The notes beneath the pieces were generated by a model that was given only the letters and a program-made list of their open reading frames with translations, made no database searches and was not told where the DNA came from. The translations under genes were made by a program, and so were the position numbers. A stretch of 64,000 nt of DNA from Nipponacmea schrenckii (taxonomy: Eukaryota; Mollusca; Gastropoda; Lottiidae), in contig CM060201.1 in NCBI GenBank assembly GCA_030562195.1, forward strand, positions 22,332,454-22,396,453, given 5' to 3'. This document shows, piece after piece, positions 22,595 through 34,001 of this stretch (the stretch's first letter is position 1; each line of letters starts with the position of its first letter).

Positions 22595-22980
22595 CATAAG
22601 GTTCGTTAATTTCCGTGAGTTAAACATTCTAAACTTACAACGTTCGTAATTTTCCCTGGTTTGATCATTCGGCTCAACCATTGCCAATGTTCCTTAGTTT
22701 CCGTGAGTTGAACAGTCGGTTCAATCTTTGCCAATGTTCGTTAGTTTCCGTGAGTTGAACATTCGGCTCAATCTTTACCAATGTTCGTTAGTTTCCGTGA
22801 GTTGAACATTCGGCTCAATCTTTACCAATGCTCGTTAGTTTCCGTGAGTTGAACATTCGGCTCAATCTTTGCAATGCTTGTTAGTTTCCGTGAGTTGAAC
22901 ATTCGGCTCAATCTTTACCAATGTTCGTTAGTTTCCGTGAGTTGAACAGTCGGTTCAATCTTTGCAATCTTTAGTTAGAT
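22595..22980. repeat. 47-bp tandem repeat
   Basis: About eight units of 'gttcgttagtttccgtgagt' plus 'tgaacattcggctcaatctt'. A single homologous piece lies at about 58,580-58,622 ('cgccaatgttcgttagtttc'), in the opposite part of the window. Confidence 0.9.
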
Positions 22981-23092
22981 TAACACAAATTAACAGGGTT
23001 CGAAATGTTTTTTGATAAATTTTCAATATATACAAACAGAATTAAATTATTATAAAATATATCACTTCGTTTTAAAATTACAATAGTCAACA

Positions 23093-23888
23093 TTTATTTC
23101 TTTATAATAAAGCAAGGAAACGAATGTACATCTACTACCCTGTTTGAAAAATTGCACTAAAAGTGACATGCATTTACTATTAGACATACTGGGATGACAA
23201 ATGGGTCAACAGGACTCAAAATATAAACACAAAAAGTATACAAAAAGCACTTTCTTTTGGAAACAGTTTTTAAAGCACATAAATAAATTTGTTTGCCTAT
23301 AGAAAATACATGTACATTAAATTGGAAAAAAATTCTATTTGATTTCCCCAAGTGTAATAATGAACTGGCCCTATTGTGTAATTATTTATATATTATAATA
23401 TGCTGTTATGTAAGGATGGAAGAGTTCATTTGTAGAAGTAAGGGATATTTCAAGACAAATTGGTGCACAATATTGATAAAGTTTTGACAAAACTAGATAA
23501 ACTCATAATTTGAGACAAGTTGTTTTTATCAAACAAGTTCCATAATAATATATAATAAGCCTGTAGGCAGTGATGACTTAATATATACTAAATCCAAAAA
23601 CACAACATCATTCAAATCTATGTTACCATAGCAACAAATTAATGTTACTAGTTCCACTGATTCAAGGTTCCATAGCAACAAATATCACTGTATCCTAGCA
23701 ACACTGCCATAGTAACAGACCAATTATAGCACCAGTTCATTTCCATAGCAACAGTACAATATATACAGATTACTCATATACACCATTCACCATAATATTT
23801 ACATACTCAAACTTTTTTTTTCAATTGTTTATTTTTATATTTTTTTTTATTTTGATGTTCAGTTAGTTCTTGGGCTGGATAATCTTGA
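23093..23888 (-). promoter_or_regulatory. Nucleobindin 3' UTR with likely poly(A) signal
   Basis: A minus-strand AATAAA lies at 23,093-23,098, about 790 bases past the nucleobindin stop, and is the best poly(A) signal seen. Within the UTR, five variants of 'gttaccatagcaac' occur at 23,622-23,635, 23,666-23,679, 23,690-23,702, 23,703-23,716 and 23,739-23,752. Confidence 0.5.
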
Positions 23889-26800
23889 CTAGACTTGATT
23901 AACATGTACTTGATTTGGCTGAAAAACACAAATTGTAGAAAAATTTTACAAGAGCAACAAAAGAATGGAATTCGAAGTGAAATGGCGTTTTACATTAGAT
24001 GCTTGCTCTCTTACCTGAGGGTCCAAGGTTCAATCTTTGCAAAAACTTATGTAAAACTCATTCATTTTTAACAAATTTTACAAGAGTAGCAGAGGAATGG
24101 AATGTCAAATGAAATGGAGTTTTATATCCTATACTCGCTCCAGTTTGAGCTTTTTAAAATCAAAAACATTGTGCAGTAATTATTGATTAAACTTTAGGTA
24201 TGTGTGGATAGGGCTTTATCTGAATCTATCTTTGTTTCTTACCTGAACAGGCTGTTGGCCACCTTGCTGCTGAGGTACAACTGGTTGTTGTTGTTGACCT
24301 TGAACTGGCTGAGCTTGACCTTGACCTTGTTGTACAACAGGTTGCTGTTGACCTTGCTGGAATTGTTGTTGACCTTGAGCTTGGCCTTGAACCTGTTGGG
24401 CTTGACCTTGGCCTTGTTGTACAACAGGCTGTTGTTGGAATTGTTGTTGTTGCTGTTGCTGTTGTTGTTGTCCATGAAGACCAGCTTGTTGGACTGGGAC
24501 ACCGTTCATACCTGGTTGATTGACCCCCTGTGAACCTTGGTTATGTAAAGCCTGTCCCTACAAAAAAAAAATGTTACAGTACGAATATATAAGGAGGTGA
24601 TGGGTACCTTCAAATATTGCCCTACAAAAATATTTTTTATAAACAGTATTCTATTCACAAGAAAATGACATTGAGAAGACGCCCCGCCTAAATCCTGGAC
24701 AATACTAGATGGACTTACCTGTTGGTTGAACTGCTGTTGTTGTTGTGCAGCCATGTGTTGCTGGGCAGCAGCTATCTGTTGCTGAGCTAAATGAGCTTGT
24801 TGCTGTATGGCAGCATGTTGCTGTTGAGCTAACTGTGCTGCCTGTTGTTGCTGTTGAGCTATCATCTGCTGCTGTGCAGCTAGCTGTTGCTGGTGAAATT
24901 GCTGTGGGTCTCCTTGTGGAATGTTCATATTGACGACACTTGGGTCATGTGGCATCTGGAGATTAAAAAAAAAGAAAAAATCAGAATTTTCAACTTCAAA
25001 TATGAAATTGTCAAGAAAAGTTTGCCATGAAGGTTTAAATGAAAGCAAAAGAAAAAGGAGATAACTCAATTTTACTTTAAGAACAAAAAAATTAAAACTT
25101 TTTACAAAATACAAGAAAGACTTCATTCAACATCACAATAAATATCTAAAGAAAAAAGAAAGATATAAAGCAAAAGTAGAATTTTTTACAAAGAACTAAT
25201 TCCAACCAATTTAAAATAAATATAGTTCATTATCATTATATTACCAGTTTACTATTACCCCTACCCCAACTTCTCTAGAAAACTGTGATAGGATATGCAT
25301 TAAAACATTCAGATATTCCAGCAACCCCCCCCCCCCAAACCAACATCTTTCAAAAAATATAATCATAAGATAATATTCTAGATACAAACAAGTTTTCTAC
25401 TCTCTGTTAATTAATCATCACAAGATAATTAGTCGTTAAATCGTTAATAACAACACAAACTACATCAATATCAGACAAAATTATAAACAAACCAGTTTAG
25501 AAAAGGATTTGTTTTAGAGTGGAGTGTAAATGACGTTATGCATATCAATTTAGGGGATGAGAACAGTCATTTCAAGCATTTTAAATCATTTCATGAGGTA
25601 CTTTAGGCCATTAAGATATAGGGGGGTCATTTAGGGCTCACCGGGGGTTCAAGTAATCGAAAAAATGTAGCTTAATTACTACAAACTTCATTCTGAAATT
25701 CAAACGAACCAAAATCTTCAAGTCATTTCAAGCATATTAAATATTTTAAGAAGTATATAAGGGTCAATGAGGTTATGAGGGGTCATTGAGAGGTCATTGA
25801 GGGATCAAGATATCAGCATGCCTTCTTAATAATAATGGTATAAGTGGGATTAAGGCTAGGTGTGATTGCAAGGTATTCAAAAAAAAATCAAAGCTGCTTT
25901 AAAACACAACAAAATGTATAATTAAAAGGGTTAATGAGATACTCTATTCAAGGCATAGTTTGGATATATGTTACTTTTTAGTTTTCAAAGTAGTTATGGA
26001 ATGAGGTTGGATAAAGGCTGAGTTGGGTTGCAAGACTTACTTCCAATGGCTCATCTTCTAAAGTTTCATCATACAACTTACAGAATAAATAAATAATAAA
26101 TAAATATAAACCAGGTATACCAAAACAGAGAGAGAAGGATAAACTTATCTCCCCTACCCCCACATACCCTTACACAATAACCAGCCAGAAAGGGAAATAT
26201 TAAAATAAACAGGGTTAGATTATTCCCGTCCCAGAGAACCACCAAGAAACAAAGGTTGAGAAAATAACATACGGGGAGAAACACAGATATATTGATATAT
26301 ATAGGGGGGAGAATGTGATGATGTTACAATATGTGATGATGTCACCATATGTGATGATGTCACAATATATGATGATTTCACAACATGTGATGATGTCACA
26401 ATATATGATGATTTCACAACATGTGATGATGTCACAACATGTGATGATGTCACAACATGTGATGATGTCACAATATATGATGATGTCACAAAAACATGAG
26501 ATACTATCACACCATGATACCTGTAACACTTTACATGTGTTTTTCACACAAAGTGTTAATTGGCACAGTTTTAATTCTGATCTTAAACAGAGTGTTATTT
26601 GTAACACCATCACCATGATGAAGGAAACATTTAGACTAGAGTAGAATGGAAAAAGGGTAATTACGTTGACGACACCGGGCTGGGGATGTTGCCGGGCTAA
26701 ATAATCGTTATATTCCTGATCCGTAAACATCTGTTCCTGGTCTAACGTCTGTAAATAGTAATAATAATAATAATAATAGTAATAATTACATTCTGTTGTT

Positions 26801-29800
26801 GGTGATGTTCCTTTATAAAATCTTGATAATCACCATCGTCAAAAATATCTTCTTGATCCAACGTCTACAAATAGAGTCATTATTACTTTTCGTAAACATA
26901 TTACCCCCCACCCCCAACTTTAACATATTACCTCCCATCACACCCCCCTTTAACCCGTTACCGCTATTTCACTAAATTTTACAACCATTTTAAAGAAGAA
27001 ATTGGTTTTAATTGTCACAAACAGCCACTTTAAGACCAGTCCAAGTTGGATATAGTGTCTATATTATCTATACACCCCTCAGCTTTCTATTGAACTCTTC
27101 CACACATGCATACATTCTATCAATATGATACTGATTGGGAGAGCTCATTTATTAACTTAGGGGACTTTTTTGTTGTCTGTCAAATTACATCCGGCCCTGG
27201 TCCAGGCAGACATAACTAGTAAATCCACAGTCCTCTTTGAGATCAAATCAGTCAGCTACTTTAAAGCTTGGCTGATTGCTAACTCACCTTCCAATCTTCA
27301 TTTTCCTCGAATTCTTTTCGGTCCCCTTTAGGTCCGGTATAAACCAGAAATTCATCTCGAGTAATAAATTTATCATGATTTAAATCGATCTCGGTGAAAA
27401 TATGTTCTCTCATTCGGTTCATTTCCTCGACTCTCTCAATTGGATCATCTTCAGCTGCATTCTTTTCATCATACGCTTTATCCAACTAGAAATAAAACAT
27501 ATTTAAACTAATATACAAGTTGTCAATAAGTAATACACTTAGTCTACATACAGAATAAATTACGAAGACTTAAAAATAATAAGAAAATAAAATATATTTA
27601 CATAAATAATTAGACAAGTACGGTAGTTGCCTAGTAAGATACGCCCACTTCCCTCAACGTCCCTCATGAATTATCAGTTTATCAAGGGCTGTTGTTTTAA
27701 TGATATTAATGATGCCAATGTCAAGGGCAATAAATCAAAAAAAAATTAATTGCAAAAATTGTCAACTTCGAACTTGATCAAGATCTTATTGTAATAAATA
27801 TTCACAAAATTACATTAGAAATCGTAAAAATTTAGACTTTGTAGTATTCACAAACTGATGTTGATACATTTTTACTAAGTCAGGCTATAAATCAAACAGG
27901 CCAACTTACCTCATGTTGTAAAAGAGCTTCTACTTCTTGGATACTCCATACACCATCACTGTTAGCATCTAGAATCATACAAGGGAGATAATTTAAATAT
28001 ACTGTCTCAGATTATAGAGGGGGAACTTTGTGTTATTTGTTCTTTTTTATTCTATTGCCATATTAGAAGATTCATTGCATGGGAAATCAATGGTTTCTTA
28101 TGTAATTGATAATATTTATTTTCAAGGGAGGGAGGGGGCGAATTGATCAAAAATCTCTTACAATTTGATAACACTACATGTGAAATTTAATTCATATAAG
28201 GTACCATATCCAGGTATATCCATATATATAGTGAGTCTTTAAAAATCCCTCAGTTACAGCCAAGCTGGTAGAATCAGAGGAAAGTGACAAGTCAGAACTT
28301 ACCATGTAAAGCAAAAAATGTTTTAGGGTCAAAATCTTCTTTATCTAGATGGTCAGTATTCTCCCAAACTTCTTCAAATTGATCTTTACTGGCCTGTAAT
28401 AACATCAGAATACTTGTACAATCGGGATATCATGGGTACACTGTGAAATATGAACTGATCAAGGGCAATAACTCAACCAATCCATTCACCTTGTCTCAAA
28501 GCATGGACAGATGCAGAATGGAACAAATAAATAAATGTATAAATAAATAAATAACCAAAAAAATAAAATAAATAAATGCCTAAATGCCTAATGCCTAAAT
28601 AAATAAATAAATAAAAATCCACTGGAAGAAAAAGAATGTGAGTTCTTACCGGATGATTAATTTTTTCATGTTGGCCATGTTTCTTTTTTAATTCAGCCAA
28701 TCTTTCTTCTTCTTTCTTTCTCTCTTCCTCTGGTAAATGTTTTAATTTTTCCTTTTCTTCGTACTGTTTCTCCATTTCGTATTCCTTGAATTCATCTCGG
28801 CGTTGTTTGTCCAATTCTTCTAAATCATTAGTGGTCTGAAAAAGTTGATAAAAATTGTTAGATATGAGATATTGAGGATCCTGTCTATCAACCAAATATT
28901 ATCACTTCACAGTTAACCCTTTGACCACTGATAAAATAAATTATCCCTACTTTTCTATTAACCCTTTGATTCACTGATCAATTAACTACTTCACTATTAA
29001 CCCTTTGACCACTGATGAATTAAATAGAGAATCTCTTACAAGTCTATACAAACTATGCTGTTGAATAGTCGAATAGTAAAAATCTCTTTTCGTATCAGCA
29101 CTAATTGTTTAAAAAAAAATATCATCACAAGTGGATAAAAGTACAGAACTCTGAAGCTTAATTTTAGCACTGAGATCATTTTGAGAATAGGGGGCCTGAA
29201 TTCCAATAGAATTTATTAATACCTTTTTGATTAAACTCTCCAAATCTTTCATTTCAAAGGAATGTGGATTCATGACATCTAAATGACCTGGAATTTTAAT
29301 ATCTCTTGCAGCTCCTGTAACAAAATACAACAATTTAGATTAATAAAACAGAACCTGAAACATGTTTTTCTGTTATAAAGATAATAAAAATAAACAAACT
29401 GCATATAACTTAAAAATCAAATCAAAATAAACAAAAAGCAAAGTGAAATCAAGCATGTTTTTGTCCATTTTTTTTCTATTAGTATCAAATCACTGTTGTC
29501 TTTCATTTAAATATTTCTTTTTTTCCAAATGTGAACTTTTCACCTATTATTTTTGTCAATCCAACATATATTGAAGATGTTATCAAAATATAAACAATGT
29601 AGACAAAAACAACAACAGCCAAATTGCTTTGGGTGATTTACATTTTGACAAATCTCAACTCATTAGTTAAAGTTCTCAATTGATTCCCAGAAAGAACAAA
29701 AAAAAAATAAAAAAGTGTGCCAAACTGGTTACTAGGGTGCTGAACAGGTTACTATAGTAACAAGACATGAATGAACAGGTCACTATAAAACAAGAGGTGA

Positions 29801-32800
29801 GTGAACTGGTAACTTTAGTAACTATTGGAATGAATGAACTAGTAGAACTATAGTAACTAGAAGCGCCATACTAGTTACTAGGGGTGATGAACTGGTAACT
29901 ATAGTAACTAGAAGTGAATGAACTGGTAACTATAGAACTAGAAATGGGTGAACTGGTAACTATAGTAACAAGAGGTAAATAAACAGGTTAATGAACTGGT
30001 AACTATAGAAACAAGGGGTGAACTGGTAACTATAGTAACTAGAAGTGAATGAACTGGTAACTATAGTAACTAGAGGTGCTGTAACTCCAGAGTTTGTATC
30101 AAGTTACCTCCATGATACGCTATATTATGTAATATTTCCGTACCCTTCATTTGTTTCATTTTCAAGCGAGCTAGTTCTTGTAATCTATCTACTTCTCTTC
30201 GCTTGATTTCGTCTAGTTTCGTTCGAATGTTGTGACCCACAAACTCTAAATGTCTGGCGATACTACCATCCTAGAAAAATATAAATATAAGATAATTTAA
30301 AGGGCAATAAAAATAGTTGAAAGAAGACAAAAGGATGAAGTGAGGGTGACACACTTGTTGCTTTATAACACATGTAAGCAATGCAGAAACAAAAAGCAAT
30401 AGTTTACTAAACAATTCATTAAAAGGCTTTCAAATTTCAGTACTGCAAAATCTCTTAACATAAGAACTTCTGTGTCTTTCTAAGTGGTTAGGATGTTTCA
30501 AAAGTGGAATTGCTACAAACCCAGAAGTCTGGTTGACAATTGAAAAAGAAGCAAATCATTCACAAAACTAGTGAAGTCACGATTTTTGCCCACAATTGTT
30601 TATTAGTTGTTAAAAGCATCTCTGATTTTTCTGATTAATCGATTATATTTTTTTCCCTGATTGCCAGAAACTACAGAAAACACCTCTATACAATGGCTTT
30701 AATATTCAGATATACAATAATCATAATTGAATAATTAGTTACACTAGAATTTATCTCATTAACAAACAAATTACATAATTAGTTCAGGTTGGTTTATTTA
30801 CTGATATGAAAGTGATATACAATATATAAGTCAATAAGCCAATCTATGCTAGAACTTTATATTTAATTGGACACTGTAACAGCTGGATGTGGTATACTAT
30901 TTCTCATCCTTGTATTATCACAATGTATTATATTGTAGTGTTTCTTGAATGGCCTTAGAGCAGGTGGTTGAATTTTTTCCCTTCTTTTACAAAATAGTCA
31001 ATGCTAAATCTTTTAGTGTGATTTGAAGGCTTTGTTAAAATATTGTGGATTTTTAAATATTTCAGCTTTAATCTAGTTTTAGCTCTAAGTTGGAGCAGGT
31101 GGTTGAATTTTCCCCCCATTTACAAAAAAGCCCAATGCTAAGTCTTTTAGTTTGATATGAAGGCTTTGTTAAAATATGGCATTTTAAACATTTCAACTTA
31201 TTTATTTAAACTAGTTTAGATTTGAAGGCTTCGTTAAAATATCATGGTATTATAAACATTTCAGCTTAATCTAATCAGAGTTTCCTTAAAGGGGCACAAT
31301 CTTGATTTTTAGGGGTCGTTTTGGGCCTTTGTTACATTTAAACAGTCCTCAGAAATACTCAAGCTCTATGAAAATCGCAAAATACCTTGAAATATACCTA
31401 AAAAATTTCACTTTTTATTTTTTTCCGTGCTGTACGCGGCTGGTCTTCAGTCAGTCTGAAAATTGTGTGTCCTGTTGACAAAATCTACAATTGTTATTAC
31501 ATGTACTTTCTTTTTGTTTTATCAGTGTGGGCCTGCGCAGTAGTCTATTTATAACTCTTTGATTTTCCAATATGGCGGGACGTTCATAATATCTTAAGGG
31601 GGTTGACAACCTTATCGTTCGAAGTGTATTTCAATCAAGAAACGTATTAATTTTATATCCATTCTATTTGGCATTAAAAGAAACTCATTTAGTAAAAATT
31701 TTAGCTCAATCGCTTCAGTAGTTCGTCTGATATCCGTCCGTGAAGATAATCTATTTATAGAACAAAACGGGGTATTCCTCTATGTAGACGTACAAATTAC
31801 GTTGTCGGTTGACATTTGTGATTACAACGTCATCGGCTAAATAAACATTCTCTACGTTTGCCGGTCAGTTATTGTTAATATCGGCACGCGAAGTAAGAGT
31901 TTGTGTATCGGGGGAATCCAGAAGTCACGTGATGTCCCATAAATCTTTACGTCACATGTAAACAAAGAAAATTTTATGATTGGTGGGTAGGGGTGTTTTG
32001 ACATGTGCTAATCCATTGTTTTAGCACTCCAGTTATGTGGATATCGGTGCATATCGATGCCTAAAAGGTGCTTAAAGATTTCTACAGCATGAAAGACAAT
32101 CTTTTAACAACATAGTCGTTAATTACGTAAAGTTTACATGTGTTTGCAAAATGTTGAAAAAAAATGCCATTTTTCCAAAAGCATATCTCGCTTACAATTT
32201 ATCCGATTTTTACAAACTTTGGCTTCAGCTAAAGCTTACGATGTCCTCTATAACTTTACGTTGGCTTTTTTTTATAAAATGAAAAGTTTTTTAAAAATTC
32301 AAGTTTTCGTAAATGCACTCGCAAAATTTTGATTTCTATCAATATCTTCAAAACAAAACAAAATTTTCCAAAAAGCCAACGTAATTTTGTAGAGATACAT
32401 GTAGACTTGCGTTGTGCAAAATTTCAACCTTCTATATTAAATAGCCTAGTAGATATGCTAATTTTAAGGGAATAATTGACGTTTTTTTCGTTCATCTTTC
32501 ATACCCTATTTCTTAAAGTTGAAATGTCATAAAGAAATAAATTTTATATTTTTGGATAGCTGAAAGTCCCCTCTTTCCATTGATATTTAAATATTTCAGA
32601 TAGGTGGAAAAGAAGTGGTTGAAATCGTCTCTTTCTTGTACATAGGTTTAGGGTTGTCAACCCCCTTAAGACATTATGATTTTCAAACACGGATAATTAT
32701 GTATACCCATGGATTTGAAGGCTCAAATTTCAAAGGAAAGCTCTGTAGACTATTTCTGATTAGCTAAACAAAAGATTTCATGTGTTTGAGGCTGTCGGAT

Positions 32801-34001
32801 GATTGTCCGAAACAAATCAAGACTGTGCCCCTTTAAGTGGCATAATTAATAATTGGTAGAAACGTTGAAATGTCGTCGCAAGTTATTTAATAAAGAACTG
32901 AATCTAATTAGGGATTTAAATTGGTTGTGATTTGTGAAATACGTTCGTATATTGCCTCCATTATCCAAATAATTATATAATTCTTCTTACTTACCTTGAT
33001 TTCTGAAACATTGGCGGCTTCCAATTTTTTTCTGAAATCTTCATCTTCTTCAAGCACTGAGACAATTTCTCTCAAATATCTGTCATATTCTAAACCAGTG
33101 TCCTGAAATAGATCATTGTAGAATGTATGAAAATTTATTTATTAAACAGTACAAATGAAAAAATAATCAATTATTAGTTTGACGTATATGTTTGACATTT
33201 AGACTTTAAATTTAACACTTCAGAATCAGACAATTTCTTATCATAGTAATGTATACTGAAATTCATAGCATAGTTTCTACTTGTGACCTAGGCCAGTGCT
33301 TCTATAGAAGAGTTTATCATCTGTATAATGTCATAAACTTTAAAAATACTTGTGACCTAGGCCAGTGCTTCTATAGGAGAGTATCTCTTATAACACCTAA
33401 CAGTGTGACCTAGACCTGTGCTTCTATAGGAGGTACCTCTTATAACACCTAATACTTGTGATAACTAGTGCTAACAGTGCTTCTATAGGAGAGTATCTCT
33501 TATAACACCTAATACTTGTGACCTAGGCCAGTGCTTCTATAGGAGAGTATCTCTTATAACACCTAACATTGTGACCTAGACCAGTGCTTCTATAGGAGAG
33601 TATCTCTTATAACACCTAATACTTGTGACCTAGACCAGTGCTTCTATAGGAGAGTACCTCTTATAACACCCAATACTTGTGACCTAGGCCAGTGCTTCTA
33701 TAGGAAAGTATCTCTTATAACAACCAATACTTGTTACCTAGGCCAGTGCTTCTATAGGAAAGTATCTCCTATAACACCTTAAATTAAGACTTTATGGTCA
33801 TTTAGGTTTGGTTCAAAGTTGATTATCACGTATTTTCAACAACAAAAAAATGTAGACTCACAACTACTTCATCTTTTGAATCTCCTTCTACTGGTTTTTG
33901 TTTCTGTTGTTGGACTGGTGCTGTGAATACGGTTTTAGTAAAACTAACAGTACAACTGTGGCAAAAACCACGTTGGTTTTCAAATGGATAATCATCCTGC
34001 T
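23889..34001 (-). CDS. NUCB1: Nucleobindin (calcium-binding EF-hand protein), 14 exons
   Basis: Exons on the minus strand: 34,001-33,862; 33,102-32,995; 30,270-30,144; 29,314-29,223; 28,835-28,650; 28,393-28,303; 27,968-27,910; 27,485-27,288; 26,864-26,790; 26,748-26,665; 26,076-26,041; 24,955-24,719; 24,557-24,243; 23,918-23,889. Every phase agrees, giving 592 residues after an unseen first coding exon that should carry the signal peptide. Order: DTGLEYDRYLREIVSVLEED; basic coiled region (TKLDEIKRREVDRLQELARL); charged helix; EF loop 1 DANSDGVWSIQE (about 249-260), split by an intron; EF loop 2 DLNHDKFITRDE (about 302-313); then a Gln-rich tail of about 180 residues ending NQVHVNQV. Vertebrate nucleobindins (420-461 aa, Golgi/secretory calcium binding, G-alpha binding) have a shorter tail. 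The symbol marks the family; one invertebrate gene corresponds to NUCB1 and NUCB2 together. Confidence 0.95.
26318..26500. repeat. 18-bp minisatellite of palindromic TGTGA..TCACA units
   Basis: About ten units of 'tgtgatgatgtcacaaca' in the nucleobindin intron between the 26,665 and 26,076 exons. Each unit has internal dyad symmetry and contains 'tgatgtca', one base from a CRE site. Both strands stay open because 18 is a multiple of three; there is no gene. Confidence 0.9.
29720..30080. repeat. About 32-bp intronic minisatellite in nucleobindin
   Basis: Repeats of 'gaactggtaactatagtaac' followed by 'tagaagtgaat', about ten degenerate units, between the 30,144 and 29,314 exons. Confidence 0.88.
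31290..32832. mobile_element. TTAA-flanked DNA transposon, outer member of a nest
   Basis: Left end 'aggggcacaatcttgattt' (31,290) and right end, reverse complement 'aggggcacagtcttgattt' (ending 32,832), each next to TTAA (31,286-31,289; 32,833-32,836). It sits in the long nucleobindin intron between 32,995 and 30,270. Total span is 1,543 bases, of which 1,072 are the inserted inner element plus its duplicated TTAA. No transposase frame is seen, so it is non-autonomous. Confidence 0.85.
31598..32665. mobile_element. TTAA-flanked DNA transposon, inner member of the nest
   Basis: Ends 'gggggttgacaacc' (31,598-31,611) and its perfect reverse complement 'ggttgtcaaccccc' (32,652-32,665), each flanked by TTAA (31,594-31,597 and 32,666-32,669). 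Excising it and one TTAA rejoins the outer element as 'cataatatcttaagacatta'. Length 1,068 bases; the longest open frame is about 64 codons, so it has no transposase. Confidence 0.88.
33280..33790. repeat. About 54-bp intronic minisatellite in nucleobindin
   Basis: Eight to nine units of 'cttgtgacctaggccagtgc', 'ttctataggagagtatctct' and 'tataacacctaata' in the first recovered intron, close to the 33,862 exon. Confidence 0.9.

Noticed and set aside
21860..22980. CRISPR-like repeat pattern
   Set aside because: Units are head-to-tail with no unique spacers, and the DNA is clearly from an animal genome.
24204..24533. Leucine-rich 109-codon plus-strand frame
   Set aside because: It is the complement of the glutamine-rich nucleobindin exon; the exon on the minus strand has correct splice sites and phases.
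26215..26730. Frames of 96-171 codons on both strands
   Set aside because: They run through the 18-bp array and the nucleobindin exon at 26,665; only the exon part is coding.
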